Shown in pieces: positions 52,096 to 60,620 of a DNA stretch of 64,000 nt (positions are counted from its first letter, which is position 1; each line of letters opens with the position of its first letter). Source of the DNA: Hydrogenophilales bacterium (lineage in GTDB: Bacteria > Pseudomonadota > Gammaproteobacteria > Burkholderiales > Thiobacillaceae); contig JADJCP010000001.1 in the NCBI GenBank assembly GCA_016703155.1, positions 930,001 through 994,000 on the forward strand, given 5' to 3'. A program made the translations under genes and the position numbers. The notes under the pieces are model-generated. The model worked only from the letters and a program-made list of their open reading frames with translations. It did no database searches and was not told the origin of the DNA.

Positions 52096-53325
52096 TCAGG
52101 GGGTGACCAGCGCATCCCCTTCGAGAGCGATGTCCGGGATGTGCGTGAAGGAAATGCGCATCGGCGCCTGAGCGCCGGCCGGAAAGGCACCGCCGAAGTA
52201 GAGGGCGCTGTTGCCGTACTTCCGGCGTATCCGGTCGAAGACGCTGTCCAGACCGGGGGTATGCGTGCCGTCCGGGAACAGCGACAAGGTTTCCTCGGTG
52301 TCCGGAGTCAGCTCGCTGAACACCATGCTCACCTTGGTGGGCTCGCCATAAGGCGGTCGCTCGGCCCACAGGCTGGCGAGGATGCGCAGGAAGCCCAGGG
52401 TGTCCTGCATCGGTGGGAAGCGCGCGACGCGCTCCCAGTCGCCGCGCTGCCGCCAGGCGACCCGGACACCCAGGCGCGCCGCCAGGCAGCCTTCGGCGCG
52501 CAGGCGCAGGGCCGCCTTCTGGGTCAGTTTGGAGAGCACGGCATAGGCGCCGCCGACATAACGCAGTTGCGGCGGCAGGACGTGCGAATGGCCGATGCTG
52601 CCGCGCCGGGTCGGCGCAACGGGCGGTTCGATGCCACGCAGGCGGTCGTAAAAGCGCTCCCCCTCGACGCCGCCCCAGACTTGGCGCAGTCTCTCGCGCG
52701 GTGCCCGGCAAAGCGCCTCGACCGAAGTGATGCCGTGGCGCTCAAGTCGCGCGTGCATGGCCTTGGCTATGCCGTTCAGGTCTCTCAGCTTGAGCGGAAA
52801 CAGAATCTCCGGCAGGTCGGATTCATGGATCACCGTCAGGCCATCCGGTTTCTGCATGTTCGACGCGGTCTTGGCCAGAAAGCGATTCGGAGCGATACCG
52901 ATGGAACAGGTCAGGCATTCGCCGACTTCGCGCAGTTTCGCCTTCACTTCGCCGGCCAGGCGCCGCACCACGCTTTCGTTTTGCCAACTGCCGGTCAGTT
53001 CGCAGGCGACTTCGTCGATGGACAGCACCTCACCGACGGCGATGACGCTGTCCACCACGGCCATCAGGCGGTGGTGCATCTCGACGTAGACCGCCGGACG
53101 CGCCTCGACAAAGACCATGTCGGGACACAGGCGCCTGGCATCGGCGACCGAGGTGCCAGTCTTTACCCCGAACCGCTTCGCCTGATAACTGGCGGCGATG
53201 CAGCAGGTGGATTCGGCAAGCACCGGCAGGATGCCCAGCGGTCGGCCGCGCAACTCGGGGCGGAGTTGCTGCTCGACCGAAGCGAAGTAAGAGTTGAAGT
53301 CCAATAACAGGGCGCGCAGAGTCAC
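52096..53325 (-). CDS. Y-family DNA polymerase (DinB/Pol IV-like)
   Basis: A 409-residue translesion polymerase. Palm motifs are LLLDFNSYFASVEQQ (first Asp) and EVLSIDEVACELTG (SIDE carboxylates), with YQAKRFGVKTG fingers, an IGIAPNRFLAKTASNMQKPDG thumb region and a C-terminal little-finger domain. It resembles DinB but with divergent residues, so it may be a specialised paralog. It starts with GTG at 53325. Two GAAC-N4-GTTC palindromes immediately upstream suggest SOS-type repression. Confidence 0.85.
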   Translation of the reverse strand: MTLRALLLDFNSYFASVEQQLRPELRGRPLGILPVLAESTCCIAASYQAKRFGVKTGTSVADARRLCPDMVFVEARPAVYVEMHHRLMAVVDSVIAVGEVLSIDEVACELTGSWQNESVVRRLAGEVKAKLREVGECLTCSIGIAPNRFLAKTASNMQKPDGLTVIHESDLPEILFPLKLRDLNGIAKAMHARLERHGITSVEALCRAPRERLRQVWGGVEGERFYDRLRGIEPPVAPTRRGSIGHSHVLPPQLRYVGGAYAVLSKLTQKAALRLRAEGCLAARLGVRVAWRQRGDWERVARFPPMQDTLGFLRILASLWAERPPYGEPTKVSMVFSELTPDTEETLSLFPDGTHTPGLDSVFDRIRRKYGNSALYFGGAFPAGAQAPMRISFTHIPDIALEGDALVTP

Positions 53326-53331
53326 GGTAAA

Positions 53332-53376
53332 CGAACGAACGTTCTAAACATCCTCAGAATAGAACGATCGTTCTAT
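53332..53376. promoter_or_regulatory. Two LexA-type boxes (GAAC-N4-GTTC) before the Y-family polymerase
   Basis: Box 1, CGAACGAACGTTCT (53332-53345), and box 2, an 18-bp perfect palindrome ATAGAACGATCGTTCTAT (53359-53376), both contain GAAC-N4-GTTC. Their centres are 29 bp apart, near three helical turns. This is the core of the Gram-positive LexA/DinR operator, not the CTGT-N8-ACAG box usual in beta/gammaproteobacteria. They lie directly upstream of the polymerase GTG start. Confidence 0.7.
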
Positions 53377-53463
53377 TAATGCAAAGCATGTCCCGATAAA
53401 AAATACTTGAAATTAGTTGAGTAAAACACTATGTTATTACCCAGGCGCCAGCGCGCCGTTTTT

Positions 53464-53493
53464 TTGCAAGTAAACATTAGCGTTTTCTAATAC
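53464..53493 (+). promoter_or_regulatory. Sigma-70-type promoter of the 151-residue gene
   Basis: TTGCAA (53464-53469) and TAATAC (53488-53493) with an 18-nt spacer lie just before GAGGAG (53498-53503) and the ATG at 53511, giving a very short leader. The AT-rich segment contrasts with the GC-rich surroundings. The strong elements suggest good expression. Confidence 0.6.
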
Positions 53494-53510
53494 TCTAGAG
53501 GAGTAATGTC

Positions 53511-53966
53511 ATGTCCGCACTGATCAATGGCTTCAACCCGGAAGGCGTCGTCACCATCAACCGCGTCATCCTGAAACCCGAATACAGCACCGACGACCTG
53601 GAAATGCGCGTCGCCGAGCTGTGCGAGAACGTCAAGACCTATCACTCGGACAGCGGTTTCGTCGGCGGCTTCGTCGCCATGAATTCGGGCCAGGTGTCCA
53701 ACGAAGGTTCGACGGTCGGCCAGCCGGTGGACAATCCGCTGAAGGGCCGTGAGGCGCTGATCGTCACCTTCTGGCAATCCTTCGAGGAACATGAGCGTTC
53801 GCACCGTTCCGACACCTTCCAGCCGCTGTTCAGCAAGGTGCTGGAATTGTGCGAGAACGGCAACGAAGAGATCGCCTACAACATGCTCTGGTCGGGCAAG
53901 GGCTACAGCGCCGAAGAAGCCCGGATCGCCCGCGAAGCCAAGGAAAAGTACGCCCTGGCCGCCTGA
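53511..53966 (+). CDS. Conserved-looking hypothetical protein upstream of ovoA
   Basis: A 151-residue soluble protein with no signal peptide or membrane segment. It contains INRVILKPEYSTDDLEMRVAE-like alternating strands and helices, GFVGGFVAMNSGQVSNEGSTVGQP, LIVTFWQSFEEHERSHRSD and a helical C-terminus. The GFVGGFV..LIVTFWQSFEEHERSH layout recalls the small alpha/beta-barrel monooxygenase (ABM) fold, but the match is weak and no family is claimed. It has a strong promoter and ribosome-binding site and lies 73 nt before ovoA. Confidence 0.75.
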   Translation: MSALINGFNPEGVVTINRVILKPEYSTDDLEMRVAELCENVKTYHSDSGFVGGFVAMNSGQVSNEGSTVGQPVDNPLKGREALIVTFWQSFEEHERSHRSDTFQPLFSKVLELCENGNEEIAYNMLWSGKGYSAEEARIAREAKEKYALAA

Positions 53967-54039
53967 GCCTAAGCCACCGGGCGCTTGCACATACGCGCCC
54001 GGCCCGTTACAAAGAGGCATCCCTTACGAAAACACACCG

Positions 54040-56145
54040 ATGCCGCTTTTCCCCCGCTCCCCTACCCTCGACAACCCCGACTCCGACGCCCTGCGCCAGG
54101 AGGTCAGGGCCTACTTTCACGCCACCTGCGACCGCTACGAGCAACTTTTCGAGTGCCTGGCCGGCGACGCGGCGTTTTACAAAAAGCCCATTCCGCTGCG
54201 TCATCCGCTGATCTTCTACTACGGTCACACCGCCACCTTCTTCATCAACAAGCTGCTGCTCGCCGGGCTGATAACCGAGCGCCTCGATGCGCGCCTGGAG
54301 TCGATCTTCGCCGTCGGTGTCGACGAGATGAGCTGGGACGACCTGAATGACGCCCATTACAACTGGCCGACGGTGACCGAAGTGACCGCTTACCGCCAGC
54401 GCATGCGCGCGACTGTCGATAAAGTCATCGCCGGAACACCGTTGAACGGACCAATCCGCTGGGACACCCCTTGGTGGACGATTCTGATGGGCATCGAGCA
54501 CGAGCGCATCCATCTGGAAACCTCCTCCGTACTGATCCGCCAGCATGATCTGAAGCACATCCGGCCCCACCCGGCATGGGCACCCTGGCGCAAGACCGGT
54601 GCCGCTCCAGCCAACGAACTGGTCGACATCTCCGCCGGCAGCGTGCGTCTGGACAAGGATCAGACCGATCCCTACTACGGCTGGGACAATGAATACGGTC
54701 GGCACGAGGCCGACCTGCCGACGTTCCAGGCCGCGAAATACCTGGTCTCGAACGCCGAGTTCCTGGCCTTTGTCGAGGCCGGCGGCTATGCCGAGCCCGG
54801 CTGGTGGGATGAAGAAGGTGGTGACTGGCGCAACTTCGCCCAAGCGCGCCACCCGACTTTCTGGGTGGAGGCTCCCGAGGGCTGGCGCCTGCGCCTGATG
54901 CTGGAAGAAGTGGCCATGCCCTGGGACTGGCCGGTGGAGGTGAACTGCCACGAGGCGCGCGCCTTCTGCCGCTGGAAAGCGGCGCGCGACGGCCTGCAGG
55001 TGCGCCTGCCCAGCGAGGACGAGTGGCGGCGCATCGCCGACTTCGCCGGCGTCGAGGAGGTGCCCACGCACTCGCCGGCCCCGGCCAACCTGCATCTCGA
55101 CCACGGCGCCTCGGCCTGCCCGGTCAACGAATTCGCCCACGGCCCCCTCCACGACGTGGTCGGCAATGTCTGGCAATGGACCGATACGCCCATCCATCCC
55201 TACGCTGGATTCCGCGTCCATCCGCTCTACGACGACTTCACCACGCCCACTTACGACGGCCGCCACAATCTGTTCAAGGGCGGTTCGTGGATCTCCACCG
55301 GCAACGAGAGCCGCCTCGCGGCGCGCTACGCCTTCCGCCGCCACTTCTTCCAGCACGCCGGCTTCCGCTACGTCGTCGGCGCCACGGCCTCGTCGGTGCC
55401 AGCCTCGCACTACGAAACCGACAACTTGCTCTCCGAGTACGCGGAATTCCATTACGGCGACACCTATTTCGGCGTCGAGAACTTCTCCAAGGCCCTGGCC
55501 GATCTCGCCATCCGCGCCCATGGCGCACGCCCGGCAGGCAAGGCACTGGACCTCGGCTGCGCCGCCGGGCGGGCCAGCTTCGAACTGGCCCGGCATTTCG
55601 ATGCGGTCACCGGCATCGATTTCTCGGCGCGCTTCATCGGCCTGGGCGTGCAACTCGCCGAACAGGGCGTGCTGCGCTACACCCTCCCGGAAGAAGGCGA
55701 ACTGGTCAGCTATCGCGAACGCCGCTTGGCCGACCTGGGCCTCGACGCGACGCGCCGGCGCGTGGCCTTCTTTCAAGGCGACGCCTGCAACCTGAAGCCG
55801 AACTTCACCGGCTACGACCTGATCCTCGCCGCCAACCTGATCGACCGGCTCTACAACCCGGCGCGATTCCTCGATGCCGTGCACGAACGCCTCAACCCCG
55901 GCGGCCTGCTGGTCATCGCCTCGCCCTACACCTGGCTCACCGAACACACGCCGCGCGATGCCTGGATCGGCGGGTACAAGAAAGACGGCGAGAACCACAC
56001 CACACTGGACGGTCTGAAAGACAGGCTTGCGCCACATTTCCGGCTGATTGAAGGTCCAATCGAAGTCCCCTTTGTCATTCGCGAAACCCGGCGCAAACAC
56101 CAGCACACGCTCTCGGAAGTCACCCTCTGGGAACGACGCCCATGA
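54040..56145 (+). CDS. ovoA: 5-histidylcysteine sulfoxide synthase / 4-mercaptohistidine N1-methyltransferase
   Basis: A 701-residue bifunctional ovothiol enzyme. It has an N-terminal DinB-like iron domain with HERIH (near residue 153) and a further His in GHTATFF, an FGE-sulfatase domain in the middle (LVDISAGSVRLDKDQTDP; FAHGPLHDVVGNVWQWTDTP; LFKGGSWISTGNESRLAARYAFRRHFFQHAGFR) and a C-terminal SAM-dependent methyltransferase (ALDLGCAAGRASFELARHFD, near residue 503). It joins cysteine to C5 of histidine using O2, then N-methylates. ATG 54040 is used because upstream in-frame sequence belongs to the previous gene in another frame. Overlaps ovoB by 4 nt. Confidence 0.93.
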   Translation: MPLFPRSPTLDNPDSDALRQEVRAYFHATCDRYEQLFECLAGDAAFYKKPIPLRHPLIFYYGHTATFFINKLLLAGLITERLDARLESIFAVGVDEMSWDDLNDAHYNWPTVTEVTAYRQRMRATVDKVIAGTPLNGPIRWDTPWWTILMGIEHERIHLETSSVLIRQHDLKHIRPHPAWAPWRKTGAAPANELVDISAGSVRLDKDQTDPYYGWDNEYGRHEADLPTFQAAKYLVSNAEFLAFVEAGGYAEPGWWDEEGGDWRNFAQARHPTFWVEAPEGWRLRLMLEEVAMPWDWPVEVNCHEARAFCRWKAARDGLQVRLPSEDEWRRIADFAGVEEVPTHSPAPANLHLDHGASACPVNEFAHGPLHDVVGNVWQWTDTPIHPYAGFRVHPLYDDFTTPTYDGRHNLFKGGSWISTGNESRLAARYAFRRHFFQHAGFRYVVGATASSVPASHYETDNLLSEYAEFHYGDTYFGVENFSKALADLAIRAHGARPAGKALDLGCAAGRASFELARHFDAVTGIDFSARFIGLGVQLAEQGVLRYTLPEEGELVSYRERRLADLGLDATRRRVAFFQGDACNLKPNFTGYDLILAANLIDRLYNPARFLDAVHERLNPGGLLVIASPYTWLTEHTPRDAWIGGYKKDGENHTTLDGLKDRLAPHFRLIEGPIEVPFVIRETRRKHQHTLSEVTLWERRP

Positions 56146-57305
56146 GCATCGACTTCGGCCGGGTTATCGAGCGCAACGGCACCGCCTCGGTGAAATGGGA
56201 TGGACGCGGCGCCCATTTCGGTACCACGGAGGTCACGCCACTCTGGGTCGCCGACATGGATTTCGCCGCGCCCGAGGCGGTCACCCAAGCGCTGATCGAA
56301 CGCGCGCGGCACCCGGTGTACGGCTACACGCTCGACCCGGACAGCGCCTACGACGTCCTCATCGGCTGGCTGCAACGCCGTCACGGCTGGCGTATCGAAC
56401 GCGACTGGATCGTCATGGCCCCCGGCGTCGTGCCCTCGCTGTATGCCGCCGTGCATACCTTCACCCAGCCCGGCGACGGCGTCATCGTCCAGCCGCCGGT
56501 GTATTTCCCGTTCTTCTCCGCGGTCACCACGCCAGGCCGTCGGCTGCTGGAAAACCCCCTGCGCCTCGATGGGGAGCGCTACGGCATCGACTTCGCGCAT
56601 CTCGAACGCCGCGCCGCCGAGGGCGCGCGCCTGATGCTGCTCTGCTCGCCGCACAATCCGGTCGGTCGGGTCTGGACGGTTGCGGAACTTCGCGAATTAC
56701 TGCGCATCGCCCGGCGCCACGACATCGTCATCCTGTCCGACGAAATCCACCACGACCTGATCTACCCCGGCGAACGCCATCATCCCCTGGCCACCCTGGC
56801 CGAAGGCGGCGACCGGATCATCACCGCCGTCGCCCCGAGCAAGACCTTCAACATCCCTGGCCTCGGGCTGTCCGCCCTCATTGTCCCTGACGCCGGGCAT
56901 CGTCAACGGCTGCATCAGAGTTTCGACCTGCTCCACGCCGGCAACTACAACCCCTTCAGCATCGTCGCCTTCGAGGCCGGCTACCGGAACGGTGACGCCT
57001 GGCTCGACGCCCTGATGACCTATCTCGCGCAAACCCGCGCTGCGGTCGGTGCGTTCATCGCCAGCAAGCTGCCCGGCATCCGCGTCATCCCGGCCCAGGG
57101 CACCTATCTGCTCTGGCTCGACTGCCGGGGCATGGGCCTCGACGACGCCACACTGATGGCCTGCTTCATCCAGGCCGGCGCCGGCCTCAGTCCCGGCACG
57201 GTGTTCGGTACCGGCGGCAGCGGCTTCATGCGTCTGAATATCGGCGCCCCCAAGGCAGTCATACTCGCGGCGCTGGACAGGCTGGTTGCCACGCTCGCTG
57301 GCTGA
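56142..57305 (+). CDS. ovoB: PLP-dependent C-S lyase (PatB/OvoB-type)
   Basis: A 387-residue fold-type I PLP enzyme of the MalY/PatB group. SPHNPVGRVW, SDEIHHDLIYPG and the Schiff-base Lys in APSKTFNIPGLG (near residue 233) are present. In ovothiol synthesis the OvoA sulfoxide is cleaved to 5-thiohistidine by a PLP sulfoxide lyase (OvoB). The 4-nt ATGA overlap with ovoA makes this the natural candidate. A cystathionine beta-lyase role is the alternative reading of the family. Confidence 0.85.
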   Translation: MSIDFGRVIERNGTASVKWDGRGAHFGTTEVTPLWVADMDFAAPEAVTQALIERARHPVYGYTLDPDSAYDVLIGWLQRRHGWRIERDWIVMAPGVVPSLYAAVHTFTQPGDGVIVQPPVYFPFFSAVTTPGRRLLENPLRLDGERYGIDFAHLERRAAEGARLMLLCSPHNPVGRVWTVAELRELLRIARRHDIVILSDEIHHDLIYPGERHHPLATLAEGGDRIITAVAPSKTFNIPGLGLSALIVPDAGHRQRLHQSFDLLHAGNYNPFSIVAFEAGYRNGDAWLDALMTYLAQTRAAVGAFIASKLPGIRVIPAQGTYLLWLDCRGMGLDDATLMACFIQAGAGLSPGTVFGTGGSGFMRLNIGAPKAVILAALDRLVATLAG

Positions 57306-57373
57306 TCCGGCTTGCGCCGCGCACCATCCTGGTGAAAGATGGCGGCGACAATGCAAATAACCAGAGAAAAGAC

Positions 57374-57835
57374 ATGATCGGATTCTTAATCAAACTCGCC
57401 GTTCTGGCCGTGATCGCCATCCTCGGCTACAACTACTTCTTCGGAAGCGCCGAGGAAAAGGCGCAGTCGACCAAGGTATTCGGTCAGGTCAAGGACGTGG
57501 CCGTTTCGGTCGGCGAACTGGCCAAGTCGGAAAAGGTGAAATACGACGCCGGCAAATACGACGCCGCGCTCGACAAGCTTGCCGGCGCTTACAAGGCGGC
57601 ACGCGAGGGCGCGCAAAAGATGGACGCCAGCCTGCTGAAACGCATCGGCGAACTGGAAAAGCGCAAGGAAGCGTTGCGCAAGGAAATCGACAGTATCGAA
57701 AAGGCCGAGAAGCGGGGCGAGAACACCGAAGAAAAATCAGCGGCGCAGGCCAAGCGCAAGGAAAAGCTCCAGCGCGAGATGGAGCAGTTGCTCGAAGACT
57801 CCAATGCCTTGCTGAAATCCGACGCCAAGCCGTGA
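57374..57835 (+). CDS. Membrane-anchored coiled-coil protein
   Basis: A 153-residue protein. An N-terminal hydrophobic helix (IGFLIKLAVLAVIAILGYNYFFG) is followed by a charged, heptad-rich region (LLKRIGELEKRKEALRKEIDSIEKAEKR; KRKEKLQREMEQLLEDSNALL) that is almost certainly coiled coil. No enzymatic motif. It is likely an inner-membrane protein with a cytoplasmic or periplasmic rod. ATG 57374 is chosen because translation from further upstream adds polar residues before the membrane helix. No recognised family. Confidence 0.72.
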   Translation: MIGFLIKLAVLAVIAILGYNYFFGSAEEKAQSTKVFGQVKDVAVSVGELAKSEKVKYDAGKYDAALDKLAGAYKAAREGAQKMDASLLKRIGELEKRKEALRKEIDSIEKAEKRGENTEEKSAAQAKRKEKLQREMEQLLEDSNALLKSDAKP

Positions 57836-58008
57836 TGCATCGCATTGCGGCGAGACCCGATTCAGGTTAAAACACAAGGGCCGAATACGGGGAGCCGCCA
57901 CATCGTCGGATCGTCACAGCCGAGGCTAGCCTAAGCCGATTGACAACCCAGCGCCAACCCCGAACAGGGCATCACGAAGTTCCGTCTATCACAATGAAAG
58001 GGTATGAC

Positions 58009-58410
58009 ATGGGTATCTTCAGCAACATCCTCGCAAAACTCGGTTTCGGCGACGACAAGAAAGCAGCCGCAGCCGCTCCCGCCGTAACCGCGGCTCCGGC
58101 AGCGGCGCCGGTCGCGCCGGCTGCAGCCCCCGCCCCGGTAGCCATCAGCGCAGTCGATGTCGTCGCCAAACTGGAAGGATTGGCCGCGGCCAATCCTGAG
58201 AAACTCAACTGGAAAGTCTCCATCGTCGATCTGATGAAGTTGCTCGGGCTGGACAGCAGTCTCGCCGAGCGCAAAGCACTGGCGTCGGAACTGGGCTGCC
58301 CCGCCGAAAAGATGGGCGATTCGGCTCAAATGAACATGTGGCTGCACAAGACGGTGCTACAGAAACTCGCCGCGAACGGCGGCAACATCCCCAAGGAACT
58401 GCTCGACTGA
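58009..58410 (+). CDS. DUF3597 family protein
   Basis: A 133-residue protein. It has an N-terminal MGIFSNILAKLGFGDDKK, an Ala/Pro-rich linker (residues ~20-45) and a compact C-terminal domain (AVDVVAKLEGLAAANPEKLNWKVSIVDLMKLLGLDSSLAERKALASELGCP, with LNWKVSIVDLMKLLGLD as the DUF3597 hallmark). Function unknown. AAAGGG lies about 7 nt before the ATG at 58009. An intrinsic terminator follows. Confidence 0.82.
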   Translation: MGIFSNILAKLGFGDDKKAAAAAPAVTAAPAAAPVAPAAAPAPVAISAVDVVAKLEGLAAANPEKLNWKVSIVDLMKLLGLDSSLAERKALASELGCPAEKMGDSAQMNMWLHKTVLQKLAANGGNIPKELLD

Positions 58411-58428
58411 GTGGTCGGCAAGCCCAGC

Positions 58429-58457
58429 AAAACGCGCCCTCCAAGGGCGCGTTTTTT
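58429..58457. terminator. Intrinsic terminator, possibly bidirectional
   Basis: AAAACGCGCCCT (58429-58440) pairs with AGGGCGCGTTTTTT (58444-58457), with A and T runs on both sides, so it can serve the plus-strand DUF3597 gene and the minus-strand rnf operon. Confidence 0.88.
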
Positions 58458-58509
58458 CGCCTAAGCCACTTCTACAGGTACCCCAGGCCGGCGCACGCTC
58501 GGCTCCTTG

Positions 58510-58701
58510 TCAGCCGTGTCCATCCGTTTCGCAGTGTCCGCTACCGCAATGCCCACCCGCGCACGATCCGCAGCCACCTTCCTTGCGAAACGGGCCGAGC
58601 TCGGGGTGGCGCCGAGCGAAGCGCCGGTAGGCCTGATCGACGAAAATGCCGCCCAGAACGATGGCCAGAATCAGGCCGATTGTCACCAGATAGTTCGTCA
58701 C
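58510..58701 (-). CDS. Small Cys/His-rich membrane protein at end of rnf operon
   Basis: A 63-residue protein: one hydrophobic helix (YLVTIGLILAIVLGGIFV), a basic stretch and a C-terminus with CGSCAGGHCGSGHC. It recalls small Cys-rich assembly factors such as NqrM of the related Na+-NQR complex, suggesting metal or cluster delivery for Rnf, but identity with NqrM is not claimed. Its ATG overlaps the rnfA stop by 4 nt. Confidence 0.72.
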   Translation of the reverse strand: MTNYLVTIGLILAIVLGGIFVDQAYRRFARRHPELGPFRKEGGCGSCAGGHCGSGHCETDGHG

Positions 58702-59285
58702 TCACCCGCTCCCATGCCGGCGAAGCCCATGAAGATCAGCGACAGGCTGCCCGCCAGCATCAGCGTCAGGGCGGTGCCCTGGACGACGTTGGGAATGCGC
58801 GACAGTTGCAGGCGCTCGCGCACGCCGGCCATGAGCACCAGCGCCAGGGTAAAGCCGACGCCCCCCCCAAGCGCGAAGGTCAGGGCTTGCAGGAAGCTGT
58901 ACTCGCGCGCCGTCTGGAACAGGGCGACGCCAAGCACGGCGCAGTTGGTGGTGATCAGCGGCAGGTAGATACCCAGGGCGCGGAACAGCGTCGGGCTGTA
59001 TTTTTTCAGCACCATCTCCACCAGCTGCACCGCCGAGGCGATGATGACGATATAGGAGATCAGGCGCAGGAACTCCATGTCGAAGTGCACCACCAGCCAG
59101 TTGAGGCCATAGGCGCACAGACTGGCGACCAGCATGACGAAGGTGGTCGCCGCGCCCATGGGCGCGGCGGTGTTGAGCTTGCCGGAAACGCCCAGGAAGG
59201 GACACAGGCCGAGGAACATCGCCAGGACGAAGTTGTTCGCCAGGGTGGCGCCAAGGAAGATTTGACCCAGAGATTCAGGCGCCAT
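58698..59285 (-). CDS. rnfA: Electron transport complex subunit RnfA
   Basis: A 195-residue, six-helix membrane protein. LANNFVLAMFLGLCPFLGVSGK and ITTNCAVLGVALF contain the paired Cys that bind a [2Fe-2S]-type cluster in the RnfA/NqrE family. It couples ferredoxin-NAD oxidoreduction to ion translocation together with RnfE. ATG 59285 or 59291. The start overlaps rnfE, and the gene overlaps the next small gene by 4 nt. Confidence 0.9.
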   Translation of the reverse strand: MAPESLGQIFLGATLANNFVLAMFLGLCPFLGVSGKLNTAAPMGAATTFVMLVASLCAYGLNWLVVHFDMEFLRLISYIVIIASAVQLVEMVLKKYSPTLFRALGIYLPLITTNCAVLGVALFQTAREYSFLQALTFALGGGVGFTLALVLMAGVRERLQLSRIPNVVQGTALTLMLAGSLSLIFMGFAGMGAGE

Positions 59286-59931
59286 GGACATGTCCTTCAG
59301 CGGGTTGCGCGGCTTGCGGCTTGCGCGTCTTCAGCCAGTTGAACAGCAACAGCCAGGCACCCAGTACGAAAAAGCCACCGGGCGGCAGTACCATCACCAC
59401 CCAGGGCTGGAAGTCCGGGCCGAACAGCGTGACGCCGAACAACTTGCCGGCGCCGAGGATCTCGCGCACTGAACCAAGCGCCAGCAGACCGATGGTGAAA
59501 CCGGCGCCCATGCCCAAGGCATTCAGGACGGTACGCAAGGGAGGCGTTTTCGAAGCATGCGCTTCGGCGCGGCCGAGGATGATGCAGTTGACGACGATGA
59601 GCTGGATAAAGGCGCCCAGTGCGTCGTACACCGCCAGGGAGATGGCCTGGATCAGGTAATCGACCACCGTCACGAAGGTGGCGATGATCAAGATGTAAGT
59701 GGCAATGCGTACTTCCCTGGGGATGACATTGCGCAGTAGCGACACCAGCAGGGTCGAGCCGACCAGGACGAAAGTGGTGGCCAGGCCCATGCTCAGGGCA
59801 TTGACGGCCGAGACCGACACGGCGAGCACCGGGCACATGCCCAGGACCATGACGAAGACCGGGTTCTGTTTCCAGAGGCCTTCGAGCAATTCATCGATGT
59901 TGCTGGGTATCTTTTGTCCGGGTATGGCCAT
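59275..59931 (-). CDS. rnfE: Electron transport complex subunit RnfE
   Basis: A 218-residue membrane protein, paralogous to RnfA (RnfE/NqrD), with Cys in VLGMCPVLAVSVSA and in VVNCIILGRAEA at the cluster-binding half-helices. Overlaps rnfA downstream; its ATG shares one nucleotide with the rnfG stop. The C-terminal extension is rich in Ala and His. Confidence 0.9.
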   Translation of the reverse strand: MAIPGQKIPSNIDELLEGLWKQNPVFVMVLGMCPVLAVSVSAVNALSMGLATTFVLVGSTLLVSLLRNVIPREVRIATYILIIATFVTVVDYLIQAISLAVYDALGAFIQLIVVNCIILGRAEAHASKTPPLRTVLNALGMGAGFTIGLLALGSVREILGAGKLFGVTLFGPDFQPWVVMVLPPGGFFVLGAWLLLFNWLKTRKPQAAQPAEGHVHGA

Positions 59932-60620
59932 TATTTGCTCCCAACCTTATCCAGGTTCGGCACCAGGTAAGGCAGCAGCTTCTGGGCGCTGTCGTTGATG
60001 CCCTTGCCGATCGCCTTGGAGGTCACCGTCGCGCCGGAGATGGCATCAATCTGCCAGGGGTTCTGCTTGGTGCCGTGCTTGACCACTTTTACAGCGTGGG
60101 CCAATGCCTTGCCGTCAGTGGTCAACTTGACATCCAAGGCCTCGAAATTCTTCAGGAAGGCCTGGTCGGTGTAGATCTTGTCGCCAATACCCGGGGTTTC
60201 GCGCATGGAGATGACGCCAATGCCGGTAATCACCTGCCTGGCCGGATCGTAGGCATACATGATGCGCACGACATCGGCATAGCCCTTGCCGGCGCCTTCG
60301 GCGGCGATGCCCTTCATTTGTCCGGCCGCGTCCCGGGCGACATAGAACTTCACGCCCCCCTCGGGCGCGGCAGCCGTGGCCGGCGCCACGCCGGTCGGGC
60401 TGGCCCAGTACTCGTTGACCTTGGCGGCGCCCGGAATGACCTTGAATACCGCTCGTTCCAGGGCGATTTTCTTGTTGGCGATGACCGCGTCCAGCGTCCC
60501 CTCGTAGGCGGTAACGATGAGCACGCCGCAGATGGTGGCGACGATACCCAGGGTGCGGATCATCGCCGCGCTCGGCGTAGTCGATGTCGTTGGGGTTTCC
60601 GGCAATGTTGTTTCAGTCAT
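59931..60620 (-). CDS. rnfG: Electron transport complex subunit RnfG
   Basis: A 229-residue protein with one N-terminal helix (IRTLGIVATICGVLIVTAYEGTLDAV) and a periplasmic FMN-binding domain. SGATVTSKA near residue 194 carries the Thr for covalent FMN attachment. GISMRETPGIGDKI-like and WQIDAISGATVT segments are family hallmarks. Overlaps rnfD by 4 nt. Confidence 0.9.
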   Translation of the reverse strand: MTETTLPETPTTSTTPSAAMIRTLGIVATICGVLIVTAYEGTLDAVIANKKIALERAVFKVIPGAAKVNEYWASPTGVAPATAAAPEGGVKFYVARDAAGQMKGIAAEGAGKGYADVVRIMYAYDPARQVITGIGVISMRETPGIGDKIYTDQAFLKNFEALDVKLTTDGKALAHAVKVVKHGTKQNPWQIDAISGATVTSKAIGKGINDSAQKLLPYLVPNLDKVGSK

